Assembly: GCF_000971155.1 (NCBI RefSeq)
Contig: NZ_BBLX01000002.1
Location: 321,028 to 368,072, forward strand
Source: Demequina maris
Lineage (GTDB): Bacteria; Actinomycetota; Actinomycetes; Actinomycetales; Demequinaceae
Reading direction: 5' to 3'
DNA length: 47,045 nucleotides
Positions 1 to 10,416 of this stretch are shown in pieces. The notes beneath the pieces were generated by a model. It saw only the letters and a program-made list of their open reading frames with translations. It searched no databases and had not been told where the DNA came from. A program made the translations under genes and the position numbers. Position 1 is the first letter of the stretch. Each line of letters begins with the position of its first letter.

Positions 1-32
1 GGGCGGGACGGTGGACGGGCCGCAGACGCCGA

Positions 33-60
33 AGGCCGGGACCCCGCAGGGCCCCGGCCT
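33..60. terminator. Hairpin downstream of the first aminotransferase
   Basis: Inverted repeat AGGCCGGGACCC / GGGCCCCGGCCT with one mismatch and a short loop, 13 bp beyond the stop codon of the minus-strand aminotransferase gene. There is no clear U-tract, as is common for actinobacterial terminators. The role is inferred from position and stem strength. Confidence 0.5.
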
Positions 61-72
61 CCTGGACAGCGG

Positions 73-1446
73 TTACGCGGTCAGCGCCGCCGCGAGCTTG
101 TCGAACGTGTCGACGTACGCGTCGATCGCGGCGTCCGAGTGGACCACGGAGAGCGTCCACTCCTCCTCGCGGCCCGGCGTCATGAAGATGCCGTGGTTCA
201 TGTTCCACAGCCACGCCAGGTCGCACAGCTCGGCGTCCTGCGCGTTCTTGAAGCCCTCGTAGTCCGTGATCTTCTCGGTCGAGAACGTCACGCAGCCCTT
301 CGAGCCGATGCCCACGGCGTAGCCCGGGAGGTCGTACTTCTCGATGACGGCCTGGCAGCCGGCGACGATGCGGTCGTTGAGCTCGCCGAGGCGCACGTAG
401 GACTCGGGCGTGAGCACCTCGAGCAGCGAGGCCTTCGCGGCCGCCATCGACAGCGGGTTCCCGTTGTAGGTGCCCACCTGGTAGACCTTGCCGCTCTCGA
501 CGACCGACATGACCTCCTCGGAGCCGCCGATCGCGCCCGACGGCAGGCCGCCGCCCAGCACCTTGGCGAGCGTGACCAGGTCGGGCATGACGCCGAACTT
601 CTCCGTCGCGCCGCCCGGGGCGATCGCGAGGCCGGTCTTGACCTCATCGAAGATCAGCACGATGCCGTGCTTCGCGGTGATCTCGCGCACGGCCTCGAGG
701 TAGCCGGGCTCCGGCAGGACGACGCCGAGGTTCATCATGGCGGCCTCCATGATCACGCAGGCGGGCAGGCGGCCCTCCTCCGCGAGGCGCTCGATGCGGC
801 GCTCCATGGCGCCGGCGTCGTTGAACGGCACGGCGACGGTCATGTCGACGGTCGCCTGCGGGATGCCCGCGCCGTAGGCCAGCGACGCGTAGTTCTCGCG
901 GTCGCCGATCTTGTCGTACTCGACGCCGATCGACACCATGACCGTGTCGTGGTGGCCGTGGTACGAGCCGAAGATCTTCATCACGGTGTCGCGGCCGGTG
1001 TAGGCGCGCGCGATGCGGATCGCGTCCATGGTCGACTCGGAGCCCGAGTTGGTGAAGCGCCACTTGGGCAGGCCCCACCGGCGTGCGAGCTCGTCGGCGA
1101 CGTCGATGACGTCCTCCGTGGCCGCGGCGAAGTGCGTGCCGAGCGGGTAGCGCTTCGCGAGCGCCTCGCCGATCGCGGGGTGCGCGTGCCCCTGGACCAT
1201 CGAGCCGAAGCCGTTGTGGAAGTCGTAGTACTCGTTGCCGTCGACGTCCGTGATGCGGTCGCCCGCGCCCGACTCGATGTAGATCGGCCACGGGTCGCGG
1301 CCCTGGTAGCTGGACGCGACACCGCCGGAGAGGTGCTCCGAGGCGTGGCCGTACATGGCCTTGGACTTGGTGGTGCGCTCGTTCAGCAGCGCGGTCTGCT
1401 CCTCGATGAGCTGCGCGATACGGGCGCGGTCGAGCGTGACAGGCAT
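73..1446 (-). CDS. Class-III PLP aminotransferase (glutamate-1-semialdehyde aminomutase-like fold)
   Basis: 457 aa PLP-dependent class-III aminotransferase. Visible signatures are the SGSES phosphate-binding loop (residues about 134-138), FDEVKTG with Asp267 for the pyridine nitrogen, and Lys295 in TLAKVLGGG as the Schiff-base lysine. The sequence is closest in style to HemL-like enzymes, but no heme genes are nearby and it sits beside amine-catabolic genes. I therefore read it as an amino-donor-degrading transaminase rather than HemL; the substrate is unknown. The ATG is supported by GGAGGAG a few bases upstream on the minus strand. It is transcribed divergently from the FAD oxidase gene, and a near-perfect palindrome (1528-1544) lies just downstream of a TATCGT -10-like hexamer on its strand. 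Confidence 0.9.
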   Translation of the reverse strand: MPVTLDRARIAQLIEEQTALLNERTTKSKAMYGHASEHLSGGVASSYQGRDPWPIYIESGAGDRITDVDGNEYYDFHNGFGSMVQGHAHPAIGEALAKRYPLGTHFAAATEDVIDVADELARRWGLPKWRFTNSGSESTMDAIRIARAYTGRDTVMKIFGSYHGHHDTVMVSIGVEYDKIGDRENYASLAYGAGIPQATVDMTVAVPFNDAGAMERRIERLAEEGRLPACVIMEAAMMNLGVVLPEPGYLEAVREITAKHGIVLIFDEVKTGLAIAPGGATEKFGVMPDLVTLAKVLGGGLPSGAIGGSEEVMSVVESGKVYQVGTYNGNPLSMAAAKASLLEVLTPESYVRLGELNDRIVAGCQAVIEKYDLPGYAVGIGSKGCVTFSTEKITDYEGFKNAQDAELCDLAWLWNMNHGIFMTPGREEEWTLSVVHSDAAIDAYVDTFDKLAAALTA

Positions 1447-1527
1447 GACTCCTCCACCCGACCGGCCTGGCGACGGGCATCTTCATGAGGTGGTTTCGCG
1501 ACCGCCCGCCGGCCTGGCGCTGGGGTC

Positions 1528-1544
1528 GCACACCCGGGGAGTGC
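1528..1544. promoter_or_regulatory. 17-bp palindrome, candidate operator for the divergent aminotransferase/oxidase pair
   Basis: GCACACCCGGGGAGTGC is symmetric except at positions 5 and 13 and the central base. It lies just downstream of a minus-strand -10-like TATCGT (complement of 1551-1556), near the expected transcription start of the aminotransferase gene, a typical repressor position. The cognate regulator is unknown. The rest of the 281-bp gap (1447-1727) holds one GGACGATGCG copy (1592-1601) and the oxidase ribosome binding site; I see nothing else there. Confidence 0.4.
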
Positions 1545-1727
1545 AACTACGACGATAGCCCAGGCCGTGTTTCAGTTCCATGACGACGGCCGGACGATGC
1601 GTCGCGCGCCCGAGCGCCGACGGGCGCCGTGTCCGGAACGGCCGCGACCGGGACCTCGGGCCTTGCGCGTCCCCGCGCGGGTGGGGTTCGATGCCGCTCA
1701 AGCACACCACCGTCAGGAGTGATACCC

Positions 1728-3116
1728 GTGGTCAGCACGGTCTTCGAGCGCCAGCCCGGCGCCGCATCGTCCATCGCCGCCATGCTCGAGGGCTCGACCC
1801 TGAGCCCCTTCTGGACGGACGATGCGCCCGGCCCCGCGCGCCCCGCGCTCGCGGGCAGCCACCGGGCCGACCTGGTGATCGTGGGCGGCGGCTACAGCGG
1901 GCTGTGGACCGCGGTGATGGCGAAGGAGCGCGACCCGGAGCGCTCGGTGATCCTGCTCGAGGCGCGCCGCGTGGGCTGGGCCGCGTCGGGCCGCAACGGC
2001 GGCTTCTGCGAGGCGAGCCTCACGCACGGCCACGAGAACGGCGCCTCGCGCTGGCCGGAGGAGATCGACGAGCTCGACCGCCTGGGGATGGAGAACCTCG
2101 ACGAGATCGAGGCGACCGTCGCGCGCTACGGCATGGACGTGGACTTCCAGCGCACCGGCGCGCTCGCGGTCGCGGTCGAGCCGCACCAGGTGGAGTGGCT
2201 CGAGGGGGAGGGCGTGCTCGACGCCGAGGCGACCCGCGCGCTGGTGAACTCGCCCACCTACCTGGGCGGACAGCTGAGCCCGGACGACACCGCGCTCGTG
2301 CACCCCGCGAAGCTCGCCCGCGAGCTCGCGCGCGTCGCCGAGGAGCTGGGCGTGCAGATCTTCGAGGAGTCGCCGGTGGTGGCGCTCGAGGACGGGCCGG
2401 TGGTCCGGACGCGCGACGGCGTGGTGCGCGGCGGTCGCGTCGCGCTCGCGACCAACGTCTTCCCGTCGCTGCTCAAGCGCAACCGCCTCATGACGGTGCC
2501 GGTCTTCGACTACTCGCTCATGACCGAGCCGCTCACGGACGCGCAGCTCGCCGATATCGGCTGGGAGGGGCGCCAGGGCGTCGCCGACCTCGCCAACCAG
2601 TTCCACTACTACCGGCTCACGGCCGACAACCGCCTGCTGTTCGGCGGCTACGACGCGATCTACCACGCCGGCGGCCGGCTCAAGGCCTCGTACCAGGAGC
2701 GACCCGAGTCCTACGAGAAGCTCGCGAGCCACCTGCTCACGACCTTCCCGCAGCTCGACGGCATCACGGCCACCCACCGCTGGGCCGGCGCGATCGACAC
2801 CAGCACCCGGTTCTGCGCGTTCTTCGGCTCGGCGCGCGGCGGCGACGTGGCGTACTCGCTCGGCTTCACCGGGCTGGGCGTGGGCGCGACCCGCTTCGGC
2901 GCGAACGTCATGCTCGACCTGCTGGCGGGCGAGGACACCCCGCGGACCCGCCTGCGCATGGTGCGGGAGCGGCCCCTGCCGTTCCCGCCCGAGCCGCTCG
3001 CGAGCCTCGGGATCAACGCCACGCGGTGGTCGCTCGACCAGGCCGATCACCGCGAGGGCCGCCGCAACGTCCTGCTGCGCACGCTCGACCGCCTGGGCCT
3101 GGGGTTCGACTCATGA
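1728..3116 (+). CDS. FAD-dependent amine oxidoreductase (DAO family, gamma-glutamylputrescine oxidase-like)
   Basis: About 462 aa from the GTG at 1728, chosen because AGGAG (1715-1719) lies 8 bp upstream; the open frame continues further upstream without a better ribosome site. The N-terminal Rossmann motif DLVIVGGGYSGLW (about residues 48-60) is followed by the acidic LLEA that binds the FAD ribose and by the GRNGGF motif typical of DadA/PuuB-like oxidases. The C-terminal FTGLGVG segment closes the FAD site. The family oxidises amines or amino acids to imines/aldehydes. Next to aldehyde dehydrogenases and aminotransferases it could start putrescine breakdown, although no PuuA-type ligase is in the window. 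The N-terminal coding region carries two GGACGATGCG copies. Confidence 0.85.
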   Translation: MVSTVFERQPGAASSIAAMLEGSTLSPFWTDDAPGPARPALAGSHRADLVIVGGGYSGLWTAVMAKERDPERSVILLEARRVGWAASGRNGGFCEASLTHGHENGASRWPEEIDELDRLGMENLDEIEATVARYGMDVDFQRTGALAVAVEPHQVEWLEGEGVLDAEATRALVNSPTYLGGQLSPDDTALVHPAKLARELARVAEELGVQIFEESPVVALEDGPVVRTRDGVVRGGRVALATNVFPSLLKRNRLMTVPVFDYSLMTEPLTDAQLADIGWEGRQGVADLANQFHYYRLTADNRLLFGGYDAIYHAGGRLKASYQERPESYEKLASHLLTTFPQLDGITATHRWAGAIDTSTRFCAFFGSARGGDVAYSLGFTGLGVGATRFGANVMLDLLAGEDTPRTRLRMVRERPLPFPPEPLASLGINATRWSLDQADHREGRRNVLLRTLDRLGLGFDS

Positions 3117-3129
3117 CCGCGATGCGGCC

Positions 3130-3801
3130 GTGATCCCGGCCGGCGCGGGCTGGGTGCTCGCGACCGGCGCCGCCCTCATCGCCGTGGAGCTCGCGCGCGC
3201 GGTGCCCGCGTGGCTGCGCGTGCGCCGCACGGGCCGCGTGTCCGGGCTGTCGGCGGTGTCGCTCGGGGTGCTGCTGGGCTCGGTGCCCGCGTGGCTGGCC
3301 GTCGCGGTGCTCGCGCAGGCGTGGGGCGTGCTCGTCGCGACCCTGGTGTGGGCGTTCTTCCACGCCCGGCTGTGCCGCGAGGCGGTGCGGATCGACCGGG
3401 GCTTCCGCGCGGTCATCCCGCGCGCTGCGGCGGCGACGCTCGCGGGCCTCGCGCTCATCGGCATCGTCGGCGAGGCGGTGGGCCTCCTGCGGGTGTCGAT
3501 CGGCATGTCCCTCGTCGCGGTGACGGCCGCCTACTCGCTGCCCGCGCTGTGGTCCGGCATGCGCGCCGCCGACGTCGCCGGCATCTCCGTCCTCGCGACG
3601 GCGGTGAGCGCGCTCGAGGGCGCGATCTACGTCGTGGTGGGGATGGGCTGGACCGGCACCGCGGTCATCCCGAGCTACCTCGCGTTCGGGGCGCTCGCGA
3701 TCGCGACCAACGTGCCGCGCTGCTGGCGCGCGGTCGCGCACCGCGCCCGCGAGCGCCGGCTCCCGCGCGCCGAGCCGCTCGGGCTAGGGTTCGAGCCATG
3801 A
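3130..3801 (+). CDS. Small multi-pass membrane protein, PQ-loop/SWEET-like repeat suspected
   Basis: 223 aa, GTG start at 3130 overlapping the stop of a six-codon minicistron (ATG at 3113) that itself overlaps the end of the oxidase gene, so translation is probably coupled. About six hydrophobic segments are visible. Two segments (RVSGLSAVSLG and DVAGISVLATAVS) resemble duplicated PQ-loop motifs, suggesting a small transporter; this assignment is tentative. The C-terminus is Arg-rich and probably cytoplasmic. By context it may move the amine or amino acid used by the flanking enzymes. Confidence 0.6.
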   Translation: MIPAGAGWVLATGAALIAVELARAVPAWLRVRRTGRVSGLSAVSLGVLLGSVPAWLAVAVLAQAWGVLVATLVWAFFHARLCREAVRIDRGFRAVIPRAAAATLAGLALIGIVGEAVGLLRVSIGMSLVAVTAAYSLPALWSGMRAADVAGISVLATAVSALEGAIYVVVGMGWTGTAVIPSYLAFGALAIATNVPRCWRAVAHRARERRLPRAEPLGLGFEP

Positions 3802-4145
3802 ACCTCGAACCCGGCCTGCCCGTCGACCTCCTCGCGCTCCCGCTCGAGACCGAGCCCGTGCCCGCCGACATGGTCGAGCAGGGCGCGCCCGTCGCCGGCG
3901 CCGCCGCGCTCGCCGAGATCGCCGAGGTCGAGGTGGGCGTGTGGGAGATGACCGTCGGCGTCGCGACCGACGTCGAGGCCGACGAGGTCTTCGTGGTCCT
4001 CACCGGCCGCGCGACCATCGAGTACCTCGACCCCGCGCTGCCCACCGCCGAGGTCGGCCCCGGCTCGATGGTGTGGCTGACCGAGGGCATGAGCACCCGC
4101 TGGACCGTCACCGAGACGCTGCGCAAGGTCTACGTCGCGGGCTGA
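3798..4145 (+). CDS. Cupin-domain protein (Cupin_3/DUF861-like)
   Basis: 115 aa single-domain cupin. The ATG at 3798 overlaps the preceding stop (ATGA), so it is the last gene of the oxidase-membrane protein-cupin operon. Characteristic text is ADEVFVVLTGRATIEY followed by GPGSMVWLTEG and WTVTETLRKVYV, as in EutQ-like/DUF861 cupins that commonly sit in amino-acid and amine catabolic operons. Several usual metal-binding His positions are absent, as is often the case in DUF861. The function is probably accessory and is not known. It ends 3 bp before the convergent PucR gene. Confidence 0.8.
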   Translation: MNLEPGLPVDLLALPLETEPVPADMVEQGAPVAGAAALAEIAEVEVGVWEMTVGVATDVEADEVFVVLTGRATIEYLDPALPTAEVGPGSMVWLTEGMSTRWTVTETLRKVYVAG

Positions 4146-4148
4146 CCC

Positions 4149-5759
4149 CTAGTCGCGGGAGCCGGGACGCGCGAGCAGCGCGATGTGCAGCGCGGTCTGC
4201 GTCTCCCCGTCCTCGAGGTCCACGCCCAGCAGCCCCTCGATGAGCTCGAGCCGCTGGTAGAACACCGAGCGCGACAGGTGCGCCGCGCGCGCCGCCGCGG
4301 TCCGGTTGCCCGGGTGCGCGAGCGCGGCCCGCAGCACCCGCTGCAGGTCGCCGCCGGTGCGCTGGTCGTGCTCGACGATGGGGGACAGCACCCGCTCGCC
4401 GTGGTCGAGCAGGCGGTGGTCGTCCCGCAGCCCGCTGAGGAGCCGCGCGAGTGGCCGGCGGTCGACCCACAGCACGGTGCCCGCGGCGGGCTCTCCCGCG
4501 TTGTCGATCGCCTCGTGCAGCGACAGCGTGGCCGCGTCGACCTCGTCGGCCTGGTGGCCCACGGTGATCGCGACCCGCGCGGAGTCCCGCAGCGCGCGCT
4601 GGAGCGCGGCCGTGAGGGCGTCGTCGAGGGGACGATGCGCGGGCATGGACAGCAGCACGACGGTCAGCGGGCCGCCGGTGCGGCCCGTCGTGGCGAGCGC
4701 GCGGGCGCGCCCGCCGATGCCGAGCGCCCACGCCTCGATCTCCGCGGGCGACGGCTCGCCGCCGCGCAGCGCGAGCCCGTACAGCAGCCGGTCCGTCACG
4801 GGCACGCCCGCGGCCTCGAGCCGCGCCGCCATCGCCTCGGGCGTCGCGAAGCGGCCCGCCAGCAGCGGGTCGAGCACGTGGCGGCGCGAGAGCGTCGCCC
4901 ACTCGTCGCGGCCGCCGTCGGCGAGCCGGCCGAGCGCGAGCGCGATCGCGCCCTGGCTGAGGACGTTCGCCCGTCCGGCGGGGTGCGCGGGCCCGGGCAG
5001 CGCGACGAGCGAGCCCCAGCGCTTGCCGCGCGCGTCGACCGGCACGACGACCCAGCCGTCCTCGTCGGGCTCGCGGTGCGCGGCGCGCGAGCGCCGCTCC
5101 CAGTCGCCGAGCACGGCCTGCTCGGCACCCGTCGGGATCTCCGCGATGAGCGCCTCGTGCGCGAGGCTCTCGAGCACCACCGGAGCGCCCAGCGCGCGGG
5201 CGAGCTCGCGCACCACGTGGTCGGCGGGGGCGCCGCGCAGCGCGAGCGACGTGAAGGTCTCGCGGACCTCGTCGCGTGCCCGCAGCGCGGCCATCTGGCC
5301 CGCGATGATCCGGTGGTGGCCGGCCTCGGTCAGCGTGACGAAGCGCGTCTCGCGATGGAGCAGGACGAACGCGAGGCCGTGGCGGCGCGCCGCCTCGACC
5401 ACGGCGGTGGGCGGCACTGTGTAGCGCGTGCCGAGCTCGAGCACGAGCGCGGCGATGCCGGCCTCGGCGAGGCTGTCGACCAGGCCCGTGAGCGACGCAT
5501 CGTCCTCGGGCCAGGCCGTCCCCATCGACAGCAGCAGCTCGCGGCCCTCGAGCATGCGCGCGATGTCCGAGCGCTCGGAGGTGTGCACCCAGCGCACCGG
5601 GGCCTCGAGCGCGGGTCCGCCGACGACCACCTCGGGCAGCCCGGCGCGGAACGCCGGGTCCTCGAGAAGCTCGGCGACGGTGGGCAGCGCGGCGAGCGCG
5701 GCGCCAGCCGGACGATGTGTCGGACTGACGCCGTAATCGCGACGGTCGGAGGGGTCCAT
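4149..5759 (-). CDS. PucR-family transcriptional regulator
   Basis: About 536 aa. The N-terminal PucR domain (about residues 28-150, TVAELLEDPAFRAGLPEVV...VRWVHTSE) is followed by a GGDEF-like middle region and a C-terminal PucR-type helix-turn-helix (about 470-525: NRTAAARAAHLSRSVFYQRL). Family members usually activate nitrogen or amine catabolic genes. The ATG at 5759 was chosen because on the minus strand TACGAT lies 6 nt upstream of it, giving a leaderless transcript, and no Shine-Dalgarno is seen. It is divergent from mmsA across an 84-bp gap, so control of the mmsA-aminotransferase operon is likely (inferred). Confidence 0.9.
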   Translation of the reverse strand: MDPSDRRDYGVSPTHRPAGAALAALPTVAELLEDPAFRAGLPEVVVGGPALEAPVRWVHTSERSDIARMLEGRELLLSMGTAWPEDDASLTGLVDSLAEAGIAALVLELGTRYTVPPTAVVEAARRHGLAFVLLHRETRFVTLTEAGHHRIIAGQMAALRARDEVRETFTSLALRGAPADHVVRELARALGAPVVLESLAHEALIAEIPTGAEQAVLGDWERRSRAAHREPDEDGWVVVPVDARGKRWGSLVALPGPAHPAGRANVLSQGAIALALGRLADGGRDEWATLSRRHVLDPLLAGRFATPEAMAARLEAAGVPVTDRLLYGLALRGGEPSPAEIEAWALGIGGRARALATTGRTGGPLTVVLLSMPAHRPLDDALTAALQRALRDSARVAITVGHQADEVDAATLSLHEAIDNAGEPAAGTVLWVDRRPLARLLSGLRDDHRLLDHGERVLSPIVEHDQRTGGDLQRVLRAALAHPGNRTAAARAAHLSRSVFYQRLELIEGLLGVDLEDGETQTALHIALLARPGSRD

Positions 5760-5765
5760 CGGCTC

Positions 5766-5771
5766 ATCGTA
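5766..5771 (-). promoter_or_regulatory. Leaderless -10 hexamer of the PucR gene
   Basis: TACGAT on the minus strand, six bases before the ATG, so transcription would begin at or next to the start codon. Confidence 0.5.
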
Positions 5772-5843
5772 TGTGTGAATCTGAACCTCATCGCACCACC
5801 CCCGCGTCGGGCAGAGTGTCCGGCGCGCGTCGAGAGGAGAGCC

Positions 5844-7331
<1,488 letters not shown>

Positions 7332-7339
7332 GAGGCGCG

Positions 7340-8701
7340 ATGACCATCGAGAACGACGCGATGACCGGTGCCGAGGCGCGCGTTCGCGCCGACGACCGCG
7401 GCCACGTGTTCCACTCGTGGAGCGCGCAGGGCCTCATCGACCCGCTGCCGGTCGCCGGCGGCGCGGGCTCGGAGTTCTGGGACTACGCGGGCAACCGCTA
7501 CCTCGACTTCGGCTCGCAGCTGGTCAACCTCAACCTCGGCCACCAGCACCCCGACCTGGTCGCCGCGATCGAGAAGCAGGCCCGCAGCCTCGCGACCATC
7601 CAGCCGTCCTTCGCGAACGACGTGCGCGGCGAGCTCGCGCGCCTCATCACGGACGTCGCGGGCGACCGCTTCACCAAGGTGTTCTTCACCAACGGCGGCG
7701 CCGACGCGAACGAGAACGCGGTCCGCATGGCCCGCCTCGTCACGGGCAAGCGCAAGGTGCTCGCGATGTACCGCAGCTACCACGGCAACACCACGACCGC
7801 GATCTCGCTCACGGGCGACCCGCGTCGCTGGCCCAACGAGCCCGCCGACGGCTCGGTGGTGCACTTCTTCGGGCCGTACCTGTACCGCTCGGCCTTCCAC
7901 GCGGAGACCGAGGAGCAGGAGACGCGGCGCGCGCTCGAGCACCTCGAGCAGACCATCGTCCTCGAGGGCGCATCGACGATCGGCGCGATCGTCATCGAGA
8001 CCGTGGTGGGCACCAACGGGGTGCTCGTTCCGCCGCCCGGCTACCTCGCCGGCGTCCGCGAGCTGTGCGACCGCTACGGCATCGTCTACATCGCGGACGA
8101 GGTGATGGTCGGCTTCGGCCGCACCGGCGAGTGGTTCGCGTTCCAGGGCCACGGCGTGACCCCGGACCTCATCACCTTCGCGAAGGGCGTCAACTCGGGC
8201 TACGTGCCGCTCGGCGGCGTGGTGATCTCGGAGGAGATCGCGGCGGCGTTCGACGAGCGCGCCTTCCCCGGCGGCCTCACGTACTCGGGCCACCCGCTCG
8301 CGTGCGCCCCCGGCGTCGCCACGTTCGAGGTCTTCCGCCGTGACGGCATCCTCGAGCGGGTCCAGGACCTCGGCGAGCGCGTGGTGCGCCCCATCCTCGA
8401 GGGCTGGCTCGAGTCCCACCCGTGCGTGGGCGAGGTGCGCGGCACCGGCCTGTTCTGGGCGATCGAGCTGGTCCGCGACAAGGAGACCCGCGAGCCGCTC
8501 GTGCCGTTCAACGCGTCGGGCAAGGACGCCGCCCCCATGGGCGTCTTCGCGAAGGCGTGCAAGGACTCCGGGGTGTGGCCGTTCGTGCACTTCAACCGCA
8601 CGCACGTCGCGCCGCCGCTCGTCATCACCGAGGACGAGCTGCGGCGCGGCCTCAAGGTGATCGACGAGGCGCTCAGCGAGGTCGACGCGCTCATCGCCTG
8701 A
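7340..8701 (+). CDS. Class-III omega-amino acid aminotransferase (beta-alanine:pyruvate type likely)
   Basis: 453 aa; AGGAGG (7330-7335) overlaps the mmsA stop, and ATG is at 7340. Class-III features are FFTNGGADANENAVRMAR, YRSYHGNTT, ADEVMVGFGRTG with Asp253, and Lys282 in TFAKGVNSGYVPLGG. The N-terminal HVFHSWSAQG segment is typical of the omega-amino-acid/taurine aminotransferase branch. With the CoA-acylating dehydrogenase immediately upstream, the simplest scheme is beta-alanine to malonate semialdehyde to acetyl-CoA. Other omega-amino acids are possible. Confidence 0.88.
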   Translation: MTIENDAMTGAEARVRADDRGHVFHSWSAQGLIDPLPVAGGAGSEFWDYAGNRYLDFGSQLVNLNLGHQHPDLVAAIEKQARSLATIQPSFANDVRGELARLITDVAGDRFTKVFFTNGGADANENAVRMARLVTGKRKVLAMYRSYHGNTTTAISLTGDPRRWPNEPADGSVVHFFGPYLYRSAFHAETEEQETRRALEHLEQTIVLEGASTIGAIVIETVVGTNGVLVPPPGYLAGVRELCDRYGIVYIADEVMVGFGRTGEWFAFQGHGVTPDLITFAKGVNSGYVPLGGVVISEEIAAAFDERAFPGGLTYSGHPLACAPGVATFEVFRRDGILERVQDLGERVVRPILEGWLESHPCVGEVRGTGLFWAIELVRDKETREPLVPFNASGKDAAPMGVFAKACKDSGVWPFVHFNRTHVAPPLVITEDELRRGLKVIDEALSEVDALIA

Positions 8702-8726
8702 GCTCCGACCCCGCGTGCTGTGAGGG

Positions 8727-8763
8727 GCTCAGTGCCCGATCCGACCTCTTTCGGGCACTGAGC
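8727..8763. terminator. Bidirectional terminator hairpin between convergent genes
   Basis: Perfect 13-bp stem GCTCAGTGCCCGA / TCGGGCACTGAGC with an 11-nt loop, between the aminotransferase stop (8701) and the convergent PucR stop (8807). A GGACGATGCG copy (8793-8802) follows it. Confidence 0.8.
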
Positions 8764-8806
8764 ACCTCGCAGCGCCCACCGGGCGCCACGCGGGACGATG
8801 CGGCGG

Positions 8807-10324
8807 CTAGCTGAGCAGCCCCGCCGCGCGCAGCGCCGCCCACACCTGGGCACGGCCCGCCACGGTGGTGAGGTCCTGGCCCAGCAGCTCCTGCGCGGCC
8901 GCGAGCCGCGCCCGCACCGTGTGACGGTGCACCCCGAGCGCCCGCCCCGCCGCATCGTGCGCGCAGTCGGCCGCGAACCACGCGGCCACCGTCGCCACCA
9001 GCTCGGACCCGTGCTCGGCGTCGTGCCGGGCGAGCGGCTCGAGCGCGGCCCGCGCGACGGTGCGCGCCTCCGCGCCGTCGAGCAGCGCCAGCACGCCCGC
9101 GCCGGGCAGGTCCGCGAAGCGCGTCACCGGCGCGGTGCGCCGCTCGCGCGCCGTCCGCGCCTGCGCGAGCCCGGCCGCGACCTCGCCGAGGCCCACCGGG
9201 TCGGAGACGCCGGCCGCGCCGCCGTGGCGGAGCACCAGCTCGTCGATCAGCGCCGCGTCCGCCTCCTCCAGCACCATCACGAGGTCGCCGTCCTGCTCGG
9301 CGCGCAGCACCGGCACCCCGCGGGTGTCGAGCCAGCGGCCCACGCCGCCCACCGCGGCGAGGCGCTCGTCGGCGATCGCCACGACGACGGGGGAGGAGGG
9401 CAGCGGCGCGCCCGAGGCGCTCGCGACGTCGCCCGCGAAGGCGACGTCGCCGCGCACCAGGGTCGCCAGCACCCCCGCGGCGAGCGCGTCACGCGCCTGC
9501 TCGAGGTCCTGGCGCTGCTCGAGCGCGAGCGCGGCCATCGCGACCACCGTGGTGACGACCGCGCGGTGCTGCTCGTCGAGCTCCTCGGCGGCGATCGCGA
9601 GGACCGCGCGCAGGCGGCCGCGCTGGCCGAGCGTCTGCAGGTGGAAGGCCTGCTCGCCGACCGTCACGCCCGACGTCGCCTGCACGCCGCGGACCAGCAG
9701 GTCGCCGGCGTGGCGCTGCAGCGCGGCCACCGTGGCGGCGTCGATGCCGCCGCCGGGGTGCTCGTGCAGCAGCGCGCCCGCGTCGACGAGCCCCACCCAC
9801 GTGCCCAGGCGTCGCGCCAGCTCGGCGAGCATCGAGCGCAGCCCGTCGGGGCGCAGCGCGGCGACCGCGACCGCGCGCTGCGCCTCGAGCGCCCACGTTC
9901 GCCGCTCGTAGGCGACCGCGGCGAGCGCCTCGGCGTTGGCGCGGGCGAGTGCGATGAAGGGAGTGTCGTAGGGCACCTCCCACAGCGGCAGGCGGGCCGC
10001 GACGCACGCGGCGAGCAGCGCCTCCGGGATGCCCTCGCGCGCCACCTCGGTGCCGAAGCCGAGCCCGAGCATCCCCGAGCGCGCGAGCCGGCGCACGTAC
10101 GCGGCGTAGGGCTTGGGGTCGTCGCCCGCGTCGCGGAACTGCGTCCCGGTCGTGAGCAGCACCATGCCGCCCGCGAGGAACGGGGTCGGATCCGCGAGGT
10201 CCGAGCTGTGCACCCAGCGCACCGTCGCGTCGAGCGCGCCCGGCGCCACCGCGTCCTCGGGCGTCGCGAGGCGGAGCTTGAGCTCGGGACGCGCGAGCAG
10301 CGCGCGGATCGTCGGGGCGGCCAT
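8807..10324 (-). CDS. PucR-family transcriptional regulator (second copy)
   Basis: 505 aa with the same layout as the first PucR protein: an N-terminal domain containing ATVRWVHSSDLADPTPFLAGG, a variable middle region, and a C-terminal helix-turn-helix DAAGRALGVHRHTVRARLAAAQELL. The two paralogues differ widely, so each probably senses a different substrate. It is divergent from gabT over a 92-bp gap, which points to control of the gabT-gabD-sad operon (inferred). The minus strand shows CAGGCT six bases before the ATG and no ribosome site, consistent with a leaderless mRNA. Confidence 0.9.
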   Translation of the reverse strand: MAAPTIRALLARPELKLRLATPEDAVAPGALDATVRWVHSSDLADPTPFLAGGMVLLTTGTQFRDAGDDPKPYAAYVRRLARSGMLGLGFGTEVAREGIPEALLAACVAARLPLWEVPYDTPFIALARANAEALAAVAYERRTWALEAQRAVAVAALRPDGLRSMLAELARRLGTWVGLVDAGALLHEHPGGGIDAATVAALQRHAGDLLVRGVQATSGVTVGEQAFHLQTLGQRGRLRAVLAIAAEELDEQHRAVVTTVVAMAALALEQRQDLEQARDALAAGVLATLVRGDVAFAGDVASASGAPLPSSPVVVAIADERLAAVGGVGRWLDTRGVPVLRAEQDGDLVMVLEEADAALIDELVLRHGGAAGVSDPVGLGEVAAGLAQARTARERRTAPVTRFADLPGAGVLALLDGAEARTVARAALEPLARHDAEHGSELVATVAAWFAADCAHDAAGRALGVHRHTVRARLAAAQELLGQDLTTVAGRAQVWAALRAAGLLS

Positions 10325-10403
10325 GAGGTGAGCCTGCCACCGTGGACAGTCCGCCGCAAGACGTTGTACGCAGCGGCGAGTGCCCGCGTCCCGCCCGCGC
10401 GCC

Positions 10404-10409
10404 TAGCGT
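10404..10409 (+). promoter_or_regulatory. Leaderless -10 hexamer of gabT
   Basis: TAGCGT with exactly 7 nt to the ATG at 10417; no Shine-Dalgarno is present. The divergent 92-bp gap upstream also holds ACGTTGTACG (10361-10370), a possible activator half-site. Confidence 0.5.
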
Positions 10410-10416
10410 CGACCAC

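Noticed and set aside
73..1446. Calling the first aminotransferase HemL
   Set aside because: The fold matches, but it sits in an amine-catabolic island without heme genes, and class-III members cannot be assigned to a substrate by these motifs alone.
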